Part shown: positions 54,599 through 63,923 of the stretch, in pieces
Numbering within the stretch: position 1 is the stretch's first letter
Layout of the letters: each line of letters starts with the position of its first letter
Origin: Streptomyces katrae
Lineage (GTDB): Bacteria; Actinomycetota; Actinomycetes; Streptomycetales; Streptomycetaceae
Direction of reading: 5' to 3'
DNA: 64,000 nt
Assembly: GCF_000717655.1 (NCBI RefSeq)
Contig: NZ_JNZY01000036.1
Location: 8,525 to 72,524, forward strand
Made by a program: the position numbers and the translations under genes
Notes under the pieces: generated by a model
Databases searched by the model: none
The model's input: only the letters and a program-made list of their open reading frames with translations
What the model was told of the DNA's origin: nothing

Positions 54599-55474
54599 GT
54601 GACGCAGACGAGCCTCTCCTTCCTCAAGGGCCACGGCACCGAGAACGACTTCGTGATCGTCCCGGACCCGGACAACGCCGTCGAGCTGCCCGCGACCGCC
54701 GTCGCCAAGCTCTGCGACCGGCGCGCCGGCATCGGCGCGGACGGCGTGCTGCACGTCGTCCGGTCCGCCGCGCACCCGGAGGCGGCGCACCTGGCCGACG
54801 AGGCCGAGTGGTTCATGGACTACCGCAACAGCGACGGCTCCGTCGCCGAGATGTGCGGCAACGGCGTCCGCGTCTTCGCCCGCTACCTCCAGTACGCCGG
54901 CCACGTCGAGCCCGGCGACCTCGCCGTCGCCACCCGCGGCGGCGTCAAGCGGGTGCACCTCGACAAGAGCGGCGACGTGACGGTCTCCATGGGCCGCGCC
55001 GTCCTCCCGGAGGAACAGGTCACGGTGACGGTCGGCGAGCGCGCCTGGCCCGCCCGCAACGTCAACATGGGGAACCCGCACGCCGTCGCGTTCGTGGAAA
55101 GCCTGGACCACGCCGGAAAGCTGCTCGATCCGCCCCCGTTCAGCCCCGCCGAGGTCTACCCGACGGGTGTCAACGTGGAGTTCGTCGTCGACCGCGGCCC
55201 CCGGCACGTCGCCATGCGCGTCCACGAGCGAGGCTCCGGCGAGACCCGCTCCTGCGGCACCGGCGCCTGCGCCGTCGCCGTGGCCGCCATCCGCCGCGAC
55301 GGCGCCGACCCGGCCGTCACCGGCCGGCCCGTCACGTACACCGTCGACCTCCCCGGCGGCACCCTCGCCATCACCGAACACCCCGACGGGCAGATCGACA
55401 TGACGGGACCCGCCGTCATCGTCGCCGCGGGCGAGTTCGACGCGGCCTGGCTCACCGAAACGGCTTTCGGCTGA
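54599..55474 (+). CDS. dapF: Diaminopimelate epimerase DapF
   Basis: Protein of 291 aa converting LL- to meso-diaminopimelate for lysine and other uses. The two catalytic cysteines are C86 in SVAEMCGNGVRVFARY and C219 in TRSCGTGACAVAVAA. GHGTENDF opens the protein and ARNVNMGNPHAVAF is the substrate loop. Streptomyces peptidoglycan uses the LL form, so this enzyme serves lysine synthesis. Stand-alone gene with its own promoter; rshA follows after 140 bases. Confidence 0.95.
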   Translation: MTQTSLSFLKGHGTENDFVIVPDPDNAVELPATAVAKLCDRRAGIGADGVLHVVRSAAHPEAAHLADEAEWFMDYRNSDGSVAEMCGNGVRVFARYLQYAGHVEPGDLAVATRGGVKRVHLDKSGDVTVSMGRAVLPEEQVTVTVGERAWPARNVNMGNPHAVAFVESLDHAGKLLDPPPFSPAEVYPTGVNVEFVVDRGPRHVAMRVHERGSGETRSCGTGACAVAVAAIRRDGADPAVTGRPVTYTVDLPGGTLAITEHPDGQIDMTGPAVIVAAGEFDAAWLTETAFG

Positions 55475-55614
55475 AGCTTCCCTCTAATGGGTGATCCGTT
55501 TCACGCTGAGCGAGAGGCGGACTGCGCCACGTGGTGGGGTCGGTAGCATCAGGCACCGGCCCTGAGGGCTCACCCCATGCCCACCACCGCCGGTCGAAGC
55601 CGCCGGAGGTGCCC

Positions 55615-57738
55615 ATGAGTGCAGAGGCCACGAACCCCGAAGCACGACCCGACGCGCGCCCTGAACTCCGCAGACGGGGCCGGACCCGCCTTGACCTGCG
55701 ACGACTCGGGCGCGCTGCCCTTCTCGGGCCCACATCCCGAGACCGGCTCCCCGATGCCATCGGCCACGTCGCCGAGGCGCACCGCGCCCACCACCCGGAC
55801 GCGGACCTGTCCATCCTGCACCGCGCGTACGTGCTCGCGGAGTCCTCGCACCGCGGCCAGATGCGGAAAAGCGGTGAGCCGTACATCACACACCCGCTCG
55901 CCGTGACCCTGATCCTCGCCGAACTCGGCGCCGAAACCACTACCTTGACGGCCTCTCTGCTCCACGACACCGTCGAGGACACCGAGGTGACCCTGGATCA
56001 GGTCCGCGCCGAATTCGGCGACGAGGTCTGCTTCATCGTCGACGGCGTCACCAAGGTCGAGAAGATCGACTACGGGGCGGCCGCCGAGCCCGAGACGTTC
56101 CGCAAGATGCTCGTCGCCACCGGCAACGACGTCCGCGTCATGTCCATCAAACTCGCCGACCGGCTGCACAACATGCGCACCCTCGGCGTGATGCGCCCCG
56201 AGAAACAGGCGCGCATCGCCAAAGTCACCCGCGACGTCCTCATCCCGCTCGCCGAACGGCTCGGCGTCCAGGCCCTCAAGACCGAGCTGGAAGACCTCGT
56301 CTTCGCGATCCTGCACCCCGAGGAGTACGAGAACACCCGCGCGCTCATCGCGGCCCACGCCGGGGAACGCGACCCGCTGCCCGCCATCGCCGACTCCGTC
56401 AAGGCCGTCCTGCGCGACGCCGGCATCGCCGCCGAGGTGCAGGTCCGGCCCCGGCACTTCGTCTCCGTCCACCGGATCGCCCTCAAGCGCGGCGAGCTGC
56501 GCGGCTCCGACTTCGGCCGCATCCTCGTGCTCGTCGGCGAGAACGCCGACTGCTACGCCGTGCTGGGCGAGCTGCACACCTGTTTCACCCCGGTCGTCTC
56601 GGAGTTCAAGGACTTCGTCGCCGCCCCAAAGTTCAACCTCTACCAGTCGCTGCACACCGCCGTCGCGACGCCCGAGGGGTTCGTCGCCGAAGTCATCGTC
56701 CGCACCCGTCAGATGCACCGGGTCGCCGAGGCCGGCGTGGTCGCCCTCGGCAATCCGTACGCCCACGCCGCCGCGGAGGCCGCCGCCGCGGCGGAGTCCG
56801 GCTCTCCGGCCGACGCCGCCGACTGCGACGAGGAGCGGGTCGATCCGACGCGGCCCGGCTGGCTGTCGCGCCTCCTCGACTGGCAGCAGTCCGCGCCCGA
56901 CCCCGACACCTTCTGGAGCGTGCTGCGCGCCGAGCTGGCACAGGACCGGGAGATCACCGTGTTCCGCGCCGACGGCGGCGCCCCCGGCACGATCAGCCTG
57001 CCCGCCGGGGCCAGCTGTATCGACGCCGCCTACGCGCAGCACGGCGAGGCGGCCCACGGCTGTATCGGCGCCCGGGTCAACGGGCGCCTCACCTCCCTGG
57101 CCTCCCGGCTGTCCGACGGGGACACCGTCCAGCTGCTGCTCGCCCAGGACGCCTCCTCGGGTCCCGCCGCCGACTGGCTGGAGCACGCCAGGACCCCGGC
57201 CGCCCGGATCGCCATCAGCCGCTGGCTCCAGGCGCATCCCGACTCGGTGAAACCCACCACCGCGCCCGCCCGGGCGCCGCTGTCCGTGGTCGGCGCCCGC
57301 GGCGGCGGCGGGAACGCGGTCGCCGACCTGCCGGACGCCACCGTGCGGCTGGCCGGCTGCTGCACGCCCGTACCGCCGGACGCCGTGGCCGGGTTCGTCG
57401 TACGGGGCGGGGCCGTCACCGTCCACCGCATCCACTGCGCGGCGGTGGCCCAGATGCGCGCGCTGGGGCGGACCTCCGTCGCGGTGCACTGGCGGGCCAC
57501 GGCGGACTGCCGGGTCACGCTGCTCGCCGAATCGTTCGGCCGCCCGCATCTGCTGGCCGACCTGACCGAGGCCATCGCCCGCCAAGGGGTCGAGGTGGTC
57601 TCCGCGACCGTGGAACCGCCGGTCGAGCAGCGCGTGCGGCACACGTACACCCTGCAGCTGCCCGACGCGACCGGGCTGCCGGCCCTGATGCGGGCGATGC
57701 GCGACGTACCGGGCGTCTACGACGTACGCCGGGCCTAG
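55615..57738 (+). CDS. rshA: RelA/SpoT homologue RshA
   Basis: Protein of 707 aa. The HD hydrolase domain (YITHPLAVTLILAELG, SLLHDTVEDTEVT, KLADRLHNMRTL) is intact. The synthetase domain keeps DCYAVLGELH, FKDFVAAPKFNLYQSLHTAV and RTRQMHRVAEAG, but RPKHIYSIWRKM- and DLxAVR-type motifs are replaced (RPRHFVSVHRIALKRGEL; SDFGRILV). TGS (~460-520) and C-terminal ACT (~630-707) domains follow. The second Streptomyces (p)ppGpp enzyme, beside RelA, is known as RshA and lies between dapF and hflX, as here. ATG 55615 follows GGAGG. Confidence 0.9.
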   Translation: MSAEATNPEARPDARPELRRRGRTRLDLRRLGRAALLGPTSRDRLPDAIGHVAEAHRAHHPDADLSILHRAYVLAESSHRGQMRKSGEPYITHPLAVTLILAELGAETTTLTASLLHDTVEDTEVTLDQVRAEFGDEVCFIVDGVTKVEKIDYGAAAEPETFRKMLVATGNDVRVMSIKLADRLHNMRTLGVMRPEKQARIAKVTRDVLIPLAERLGVQALKTELEDLVFAILHPEEYENTRALIAAHAGERDPLPAIADSVKAVLRDAGIAAEVQVRPRHFVSVHRIALKRGELRGSDFGRILVLVGENADCYAVLGELHTCFTPVVSEFKDFVAAPKFNLYQSLHTAVATPEGFVAEVIVRTRQMHRVAEAGVVALGNPYAHAAAEAAAAAESGSPADAADCDEERVDPTRPGWLSRLLDWQQSAPDPDTFWSVLRAELAQDREITVFRADGGAPGTISLPAGASCIDAAYAQHGEAAHGCIGARVNGRLTSLASRLSDGDTVQLLLAQDASSGPAADWLEHARTPAARIAISRWLQAHPDSVKPTTAPARAPLSVVGARGGGGNAVADLPDATVRLAGCCTPVPPDAVAGFVVRGGAVTVHRIHCAAVAQMRALGRTSVAVHWRATADCRVTLLAESFGRPHLLADLTEAIARQGVEVVSATVEPPVEQRVRHTYTLQLPDATGLPALMRAMRDVPGVYDVRRA

Positions 57739-57859
57739 GGGCCCGACCGAGGCCGAGCCCGGGCCTAGCTAGGCCGCGTCGTCGCCGGAAGGTCCCGTTC
57801 GGGTGGAACCGTCGCGCGTCGTACCCGGGCGGGCGGCGGGCGCTGGTAAGCGGTGGGGG

Positions 57860-59305
57860 ATGCAGCTCTCCTCCCCGCGCCTGCGCGCCGCCCTGCTCGC
57901 CGCGGCCTCCCTCACCCTCGTCGCCGCCGTGCTGCCCCCGCCGAAGCCGCTGGGCATCGGCGACACGCTGTTCCCGCAGCTCGGGAACCCCGGGTACGAC
58001 GTCCTCTCGTACGACCTGTCCTTCACGTACAAGGACAACAAGAGCCCGCTCGACGCGGTCACCGTCATCGACGCCCGCGCCCTGGAGCCGCTGGAGCGGA
58101 TCAACCTGGACTTCACCCACGGAACGGTGGCGTCCGCCGAGGTCAACGGCGAGCCGGCGCACTTCGAGAGCGCCGGGGAGGACCTCGTGCTCACCCCGGC
58201 GAGCCCCGTCGCGGCCAACGTGCCGCTGCACATCGCGATCCGGCACACCAGCGATCCGCGCGGCATCGCCGACGGGGGCTGGGTGCCCACCGACGACGGC
58301 CTGGCCATGGCCAACCAGGCCGACGCCGCCCACCGCGTCTTCCCGTGCAACGACCACCCGGCGGACAAGGCGTACTTCACCTTCCGGATCACCGCCCCCG
58401 CCGGTCTCACCGCCGTCGCCAACGGGGTGGCGGGCGCCCTCCCGGCCCCCCGGGCCGCAGGCTCGACCACCTGGACGTACCGGACCCTGCACCCGATGGC
58501 CACCGAGCTCGCGCAGGTCTCCATCGGCGACTCGGCCGTGGTGGCGGGCACCGGTCCGCACGGGCTCCCGCTGCGCCACGTGGTCCCCGCCGCGGACCGG
58601 CAGCGGCTGGAGCCCTGGCTGACGAAGACCGCCGGGCACGTCCGGTGGATGGAGCAGCGCGTCGGCCGCTACCCCTTCGAGAACTACGGCGTACTCATCG
58701 CCCGCGCGAAGACCGGATTCGAGCTGGAGACGCAGACCCTCTCGCTCTTCGAGAACGGCCTGTTCTCGGGAGCGGGCTACCCCGAGTGGTACGTGGAGGC
58801 CGTCATGGTCCACGAGCTCGCCCACCAGTGGTTCGGCGACAGCGTCACCCCGCGGACCTGGTCCGACCTGTGGCTCAACGAGGGGCACGCCACCTGGTAC
58901 GAGGCCCTGTACGCCGACGGCCTCGGCAAATACTCCCTGGAGCGGCGCATGCGCGAGGCGTACCAGCGCTCCGACCAGTGGCGGGCGGCCGGCGGGCCCC
59001 CGGCCGCACCGAAGCCCGCCGCCCCCGGCGAGAAGATCGGGCTGTTCCGGCCGGTGGTCTACGACGGGGCCGCGCTGATCCTGTACGCCCTGCGGCAGGA
59101 GATCGGCGCGAAGGCCTTCGACCGGCTGGAGCGCCGCTGGGTGGCGGAGCACCAGGACGGGATCGCCGGCACCGACGACTTCGTACGTCTGGCCTCGGAC
59201 GTGGCCGGACGGGATCTGGAACCCTTCCTCAAGCCGTGGCTGTACGGGAAGACGACCCCGGCGATGCCGGGCCACCCGGAGTGGGGCGGCCCGAAAAGGG
59301 TGTGA
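57860..59305 (+). CDS. Secreted M1 family metallopeptidase
   Basis: Protein of 481 aa. A signal peptide (LRAALLAAASLTLVAAVLPP) implies export. Zinc motif HELAH is H318-H322 with the third ligand E341 in WLNEGHATW, the exact HEXXH-x18-E spacing of the gluzincin M1 clan. Upstream, FELETQTLSLF stands in the place of the GxMEN substrate motif. At 481 aa it lacks the long helical C-terminal domain of aminopeptidase N, as other short Streptomyces M1 proteins do. ATG 57860 is preceded by GGTGGGG. Confidence 0.88.
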   Translation: MQLSSPRLRAALLAAASLTLVAAVLPPPKPLGIGDTLFPQLGNPGYDVLSYDLSFTYKDNKSPLDAVTVIDARALEPLERINLDFTHGTVASAEVNGEPAHFESAGEDLVLTPASPVAANVPLHIAIRHTSDPRGIADGGWVPTDDGLAMANQADAAHRVFPCNDHPADKAYFTFRITAPAGLTAVANGVAGALPAPRAAGSTTWTYRTLHPMATELAQVSIGDSAVVAGTGPHGLPLRHVVPAADRQRLEPWLTKTAGHVRWMEQRVGRYPFENYGVLIARAKTGFELETQTLSLFENGLFSGAGYPEWYVEAVMVHELAHQWFGDSVTPRTWSDLWLNEGHATWYEALYADGLGKYSLERRMREAYQRSDQWRAAGGPPAAPKPAAPGEKIGLFRPVVYDGAALILYALRQEIGAKAFDRLERRWVAEHQDGIAGTDDFVRLASDVAGRDLEPFLKPWLYGKTTPAMPGHPEWGGPKRV

Positions 59306-59448
59306 CCGGCGGGGAACGGGCATGTCACCATCGACAGGGCCGCACGCCAGGGGGGAATCTCCCGGCGATGTGACACGTTGGACATGACAGTGTGAGAGTT
59401 GCGGTCACGCGTGGCCACGGCCCCATTCGATATCGACGTAAGGATCCA

Positions 59449-60954
59449 ATGACCTCCTCTTCTTCCCCTTCCCAGGACGCGCGGGACGCACGGGACGTGC
59501 CGGACTCGCAGAGCTTCACCGAGAGCCTTCGGGCCGACGCCCTGATGGAAGAGGACGTCGCCTGGAGCCACGAGGTCGACGGAGACCGGGACGGCGAGCA
59601 GTTCGAGCGCTCCGAGCGCGCCGCGCTGCGCCGCGTGGCCGGCCTCTCCACCGAGCTCGAAGACGTCACCGAGGTCGAGTACCGGCAGCTGCGCCTCGAG
59701 CGCGTCGTGCTGGTGGGCGTATGGACCTCCGGCACGGTGCAGGACGCCGAGAACTCCCTCGCGGAGCTCGCCGCCCTCGCCGAGACGGCGGGCGCGCTCG
59801 TCCTCGACGGAGTGATCCAGCGCCGTGACAAGCCGGACCCGGCCACCTTCATCGGCTCGGGCAAGGCCCGCGAGCTGCGCGACATCGTGCTCGAGAGCGG
59901 AGCCGACACCGTCGTCTGCGACGGTGAGCTCAGCCCCGGCCAGCTCATCGCCCTCGAGGACGTCGTCAAGGTCAAGGTCGTCGACCGGACCGCCCTGATC
60001 CTCGACATCTTCGCCCAGCACGCCAAGTCCCGAGAGGGCAAGGCGCAGGTCGCCCTCGCGCAGATGCAGTACATGCTGCCGCGCCTGCGCGGCTGGGGTG
60101 CGTCGCTGTCCCGGCAGATGGGTGGCGGCGGCGGTGGCGGCATGGCCACCCGAGGCCCCGGTGAGACCAAGATCGAGACGGACCGGCGCCGGATCCGCGA
60201 GAAGATGGCGAAGATGCGCCGGGAGATCGCGGACATGAAGACCGGCCGCGACATCAAGCGGCAGGAACGGCGCCGCAACAAGGTGCCCTCGGTCGCCATC
60301 GCCGGCTACACCAACGCCGGCAAGTCCTCGCTGCTCAACCGCCTCACGGGCGCGGGCGTGCTGGTGGAGAACGCGCTGTTCGCCACCCTCGACCCGACCG
60401 TGCGCCGGGCCGAGACCCCCAGCGGCCGGATCTACACCCTGGCCGACACGGTCGGCTTCGTCCGGCACCTGCCCCACCACCTGGTCGAGGCGTTCCGCTC
60501 CACGATGGAGGAGGTCGGCGACTCCGACCTCATCCTGCACATCGTGGACGGCTCGCACCCGGCGCCGGAGGAGCAGCTGGCGGCGGTGCGCGAGGTCATC
60601 CGCGACGTCGGCGCGGTCAACGTGCCCGAGATCGTGGTGATCAACAAGGCCGACGCCGCGGATCCGCTCGTACTGCAGCGGCTGCTGCGGATCGAACGGC
60701 ACTCCATCGCCGTCTCGGCGCGCACGGGGCAGGGCATCGAGGAGCTCCTCGGGCTCATCGACTCCGAACTGCCCCGGCCCGAGGTCGAGGTGGAGGCCCT
60801 GGTGCCGTACACCCGCGGCTCACTGGTCGCCCGGGCCCACGCCGAGGGCGAGGTGATCTCCGAGGAGCACACCCCGGAGGGCACCCTGCTCAAGGTGCGG
60901 GTCCACCAGGAACTGGCGGCGGACCTGGCGCCGTACGTACCGGCGAAGCGGTAA
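59449..60954 (+). CDS. hflX: Ribosome-associated GTPase HflX
   Basis: Protein of 501 aa that splits stalled or hibernating ribosomes. The N-terminal HflX domain contains GVIQRRDKPDPATFIGSGKA and the Gly-rich linker MGGGGGGGMATRGPGETK. The G domain has G1 AGYTNAGKSS from residue 285, G3 DTVGF, G4 NKAD and G5 SAR. Start at 59449 with GTAAGGA upstream. A 17-bp hairpin terminator follows. Confidence 0.94.
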   Translation: MTSSSSPSQDARDARDVPDSQSFTESLRADALMEEDVAWSHEVDGDRDGEQFERSERAALRRVAGLSTELEDVTEVEYRQLRLERVVLVGVWTSGTVQDAENSLAELAALAETAGALVLDGVIQRRDKPDPATFIGSGKARELRDIVLESGADTVVCDGELSPGQLIALEDVVKVKVVDRTALILDIFAQHAKSREGKAQVALAQMQYMLPRLRGWGASLSRQMGGGGGGGMATRGPGETKIETDRRRIREKMAKMRREIADMKTGRDIKRQERRRNKVPSVAIAGYTNAGKSSLLNRLTGAGVLVENALFATLDPTVRRAETPSGRIYTLADTVGFVRHLPHHLVEAFRSTMEEVGDSDLILHIVDGSHPAPEEQLAAVREVIRDVGAVNVPEIVVINKADAADPLVLQRLLRIERHSIAVSARTGQGIEELLGLIDSELPRPEVEVEALVPYTRGSLVARAHAEGEVISEEHTPEGTLLKVRVHQELAADLAPYVPAKR

Positions 60955-60973
60955 CACGTACGCGGCACGAACG

Positions 60974-61010
60974 AACCGAGGGCCCCCTGCGATGCAGGGG
61001 GCCCTCGGTT
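60974..61010 (+). terminator. hflX terminator
   Basis: AACCGAGGGCCCCCTGC (60974-60990) and GCAGGGGGCCCTCGGTT (60994-61010) make a perfect 17-bp stem with a GAT loop and then TTCTTC. It lies between convergent genes and could work on both strands. Confidence 0.9.
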
Positions 61011-61045
61011 TCTTCAGGTTCTTCACGCGGGTACGCGGGCGGGGA

Positions 61046-62221
61046 CTACTTGAACTTGGCGCTCACGGCGTCGAAGATCCCCTTGGCCTCCGGGCCCAGC
61101 CGCGGTCCGGCCAGCCAGCCCGCCTTGGCGGGGCCGATCGAGGTGTTCGACACCAGCGCCGGCTTGCCGTCACTGCCCGGGGCCACCCAGCCGCCGCCGG
61201 AGGAGCCGCCGGTCATCGTGCAGCCGATGCGGTACATCACCGGGGCGCTCGCGGCCAGCGACAGCCGGCCCGGCTTGTCCGTGCACTGGAAGGCCCGCTG
61301 GCCGTCGAACGGGGCCGCCGCCGGGTAGCCCGTCGCCGTGATGCTCGCGACCTTCGGCACCGCCGGGGCGTTGAACTCCACCGGGAGCGCCGAACCGACC
61401 GTCTCCTCCAGGGACTTCCCGGTGCTCTTCTCCGGGGTCACGTGCAGCACCGCGAAGTCGTACGGGGCACCTGCGCCACCGGTCGGACCGCCGTTTGCGA
61501 TCCATTGGTCCGAGGTCTGCGCCCAGTCGCTCCACCACACGCCGTACGGGGCCACCTGCTCGCGCGGGGCGCCCTTGAGCTGCGCCGCCGGCTTGCCCGC
61601 GTTGTTGTACGACGGGACGAAGGCGATGTTGCGGTACCAGCCGCCGGACTTGCCCGCGTGCACGCAGTGGCCGGCCGTCCAGACCATGTTGGACTTGCCG
61701 GGGTGGGCCGGGTCCTTGACCACGGTCGCCGAGCAGACCATGGAGCCCTCGGGACCGTCGAAGAAGACCTTGCCGGAGACCGGAACGCTCGTGTGGTACG
61801 GCGTGCTGGCGGCCTTGGCCTGCACCGGCGCCGGGGTCGGATCGGTGACGCCCTGGTCCTTGCCGGCGTCCTGGTCGACGGCCGGGGGCTGCGGGGTCTT
61901 GTCCGCCTCACGCATCCGGTCCGGGTCCCAGAGGTCCTCGATGATCGGGTTGATGTAGTCGCCCGCCTCGCGGAGCCAGTCCTCCTGCTTCCAGTTCTTC
62001 CACGCACCCCCCTTCCACTTCTCCAGGTCGATGCCGTGCTGCTTGAGCTTGTCCTTGAGCTGGTCCGGGATCTTGATCCCGTCGGCTCCGGACGGGAGGC
62101 TCGCCGCCACGGTCGGCTTGGCGTCGCCGCCGGCCTCCCCGTCGCCGGGTCCGCAGGCCGCGGCGGTCATGGCGAGTGCCGCCGCGCACAGGATCGCGGT
62201 GACCGGTCGGTTCGGTCGCAT
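61046..62221 (-). CDS. Trypsin-like serine peptidase, probable lipoprotein
   Basis: Protein of 391 aa. The signal segment TAILCAAALAMTAAAC ends at C23 with a loose lipobox. Residues 25-140 are a Lys/Asp/Trp-rich linker region. The chymotrypsin-fold domain has H185 in WTAGHC, D255 in YDFAVLH and S341 in GGSSGGG, a full catalytic triad. It belongs to the V8/glutamyl-type small peptidase group common in Streptomyces. ATG 62221 follows AGGGGGATT. Substrate unknown. Confidence 0.87.
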   Translation of the reverse strand: MRPNRPVTAILCAAALAMTAAACGPGDGEAGGDAKPTVAASLPSGADGIKIPDQLKDKLKQHGIDLEKWKGGAWKNWKQEDWLREAGDYINPIIEDLWDPDRMREADKTPQPPAVDQDAGKDQGVTDPTPAPVQAKAASTPYHTSVPVSGKVFFDGPEGSMVCSATVVKDPAHPGKSNMVWTAGHCVHAGKSGGWYRNIAFVPSYNNAGKPAAQLKGAPREQVAPYGVWWSDWAQTSDQWIANGGPTGGAGAPYDFAVLHVTPEKSTGKSLEETVGSALPVEFNAPAVPKVASITATGYPAAAPFDGQRAFQCTDKPGRLSLAASAPVMYRIGCTMTGGSSGGGWVAPGSDGKPALVSNTSIGPAKAGWLAGPRLGPEAKGIFDAVSAKFK

Positions 62222-62470
62222 GTCGTGAATCCCCCTGGTGAATTCTGGGCGTGAGACGCGGTGCAGTTGAGGTGCACGGGGCACGCGAGGTGCGTGCCGC
62301 CGAGTGCAGCACCCCACTATGCCGCTGCCGTTGGGGACGGCACAGGCCGGGGCCGCGGTTCCGTCCTGGACGGGCACCCCGAAGTCCGAGCGGACAAGGA
62401 TCTTGGGCCCACCCGTGATCCGCCGCCGCCACCGTCGTTGGTACGTACGGGGGATGGGGGAGCAGCGTTC

Positions 62471-63907
62471 ATGTTCGAGGCGCAATCCGGTGGAGCAGTC
62501 CGTGCGGGAGGTCCGACACTCGTGGCTTTGACCGAGCAGGGCGCGGCCGCCGCGCAGGTGCCGCCGCAGGGGAGCCGGGGAGCGGAGCCGGCGGCGCCCG
62601 GCGGGCCGGCCGCGGTGGAGGGCATCCTGCGCCGGCAGGCGTTGCGGGAGTCCGCCGCCCGGACGTACGCGCGCTCGCTGCCCATCGTCCCGGTGCGCGC
62701 CCGGGGCCTGACGATCGAGGGCGCGGACGGGCGGCGCTACCTGGACTGCCTCTCCGGGGCCGGCACCCTCGCGCTGGGGCACAACCACCCGGTGGTGCTC
62801 GAAGCCGTCCGGGGCGTCCTCGACTCCGGAGCGCCGCTGCACGTCCTGGACCTCGCGACCCCGGTCAAGGACGCTTTCACCACCGAGCTGTTCGCCTGCC
62901 TCCCGCCGGCCCTGGCGGCCGACGCCCGCGTTCAGTTCTGCGGGCCCGCCGGTACCGATGCCGTGGAGGCCGCGCTCAAACTGGTCCGCACCGCCACCGG
63001 GCGCGCGGGGCTGCTCGCGTTCACCGGGGCCTACCACGGGATGACCGCCGGGGCCCTGGGCGCGTCGGGCGGAGCCCCGGACGTTCGGGTGACCCGGCTG
63101 CCGTTCCCGCAGGACTTCCGCTGCCCGTTCGGGGTCGGCGGCCCCGAGGGCGCCCGGCTCGGGGCCCGTTGGACGGAGAGCCTGCTGGACGACCCCAAGG
63201 GCGGGGTGCCGACGCCCGCCGCGATGATCGTGGAGCCGGTGCAGGGCGAGGGTGGGGTCTTCCCGGCCCCGGACGCGTGGCTGCGCCGGATGCGCGAGAT
63301 CACCGAGGCCCGGGGGATCCCGCTGATCGCCGACGAGGTGCAGACGGGCGTGGGCCGGACCGGCGCCTTCTGGGGCGTCGACCATGCCGGGGTGGTGCCG
63401 GACGTGATGGTCCTGTCCAAGGCGATCGGCGGCAGCCTCCCGCTGGCGGTGATCGTGTACCGGTCGGGCCTGGACGCGTGGGCCCCCGGGGCACATGCCG
63501 GAACGTTCCGCGGCAACCAGCTGGCCATGGCGGCCGGGGCCGCAACCCTGGCGTACGTACGCGAGAACCGTCTCGCCGAGCGCGCCGGGGTCTTGGGCGA
63601 GCGGATGCTGACCGCCTTGCGCGGCCTGGCCTCCGACCACCCCTGCATCGGGGACGTCCGCGGCCGCGGTCTGATGATCGGCCTCGAACTCGTCGACCCG
63701 GACACGGGGGCCGCAGCGCAGGCCCTCGCCGCGGCGGTCCGCCAGGAGTGCCTGAACCGCGGGCTGATCGTCGAACTCGGCGGCCGCCACTCCAGCGTCG
63801 TCCGCCTCCTGCCTCCGCTGACCCTCACCGACGAACAGGCCGCCGCCGTGCTCGAGCGCCTGGCCGATGCCGTCCCCGCCGCCGCCGCAGCCTGCCGGCT
63901 CCACTGA
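62471..63907 (+). CDS. Class III PLP aminotransferase, diaminobutyrate type
   Basis: Protein of 478 aa. The fold-type I class III core (residues ~70-470) shows GTDAVEAALKLVRTATGR, AYHGMTAGALGASG, MIVEPVQGEGGVFPAP, IADEVQTGVGRTG and the PLP lysine K317 in VLSKAIGGSLPLAV. It resembles diaminobutyrate--2-oxoglutarate aminotransferases. A Gly/Ala/Gln-rich lead of ~50 residues comes first. In S. coelicolor the equivalent position, just beyond hflX, starts a small NRPS-independent siderophore cluster, so it probably supplies a diamine building block. ATG 62471 chosen; later starts are possible. Confidence 0.82.
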   Translation: MFEAQSGGAVRAGGPTLVALTEQGAAAAQVPPQGSRGAEPAAPGGPAAVEGILRRQALRESAARTYARSLPIVPVRARGLTIEGADGRRYLDCLSGAGTLALGHNHPVVLEAVRGVLDSGAPLHVLDLATPVKDAFTTELFACLPPALAADARVQFCGPAGTDAVEAALKLVRTATGRAGLLAFTGAYHGMTAGALGASGGAPDVRVTRLPFPQDFRCPFGVGGPEGARLGARWTESLLDDPKGGVPTPAAMIVEPVQGEGGVFPAPDAWLRRMREITEARGIPLIADEVQTGVGRTGAFWGVDHAGVVPDVMVLSKAIGGSLPLAVIVYRSGLDAWAPGAHAGTFRGNQLAMAAGAATLAYVRENRLAERAGVLGERMLTALRGLASDHPCIGDVRGRGLMIGLELVDPDTGAAAQALAAAVRQECLNRGLIVELGGRHSSVVRLLPPLTLTDEQAAAVLERLADAVPAAAAACRLH

Positions 63908-63923
63908 CCCGCAAGGACCCGCG

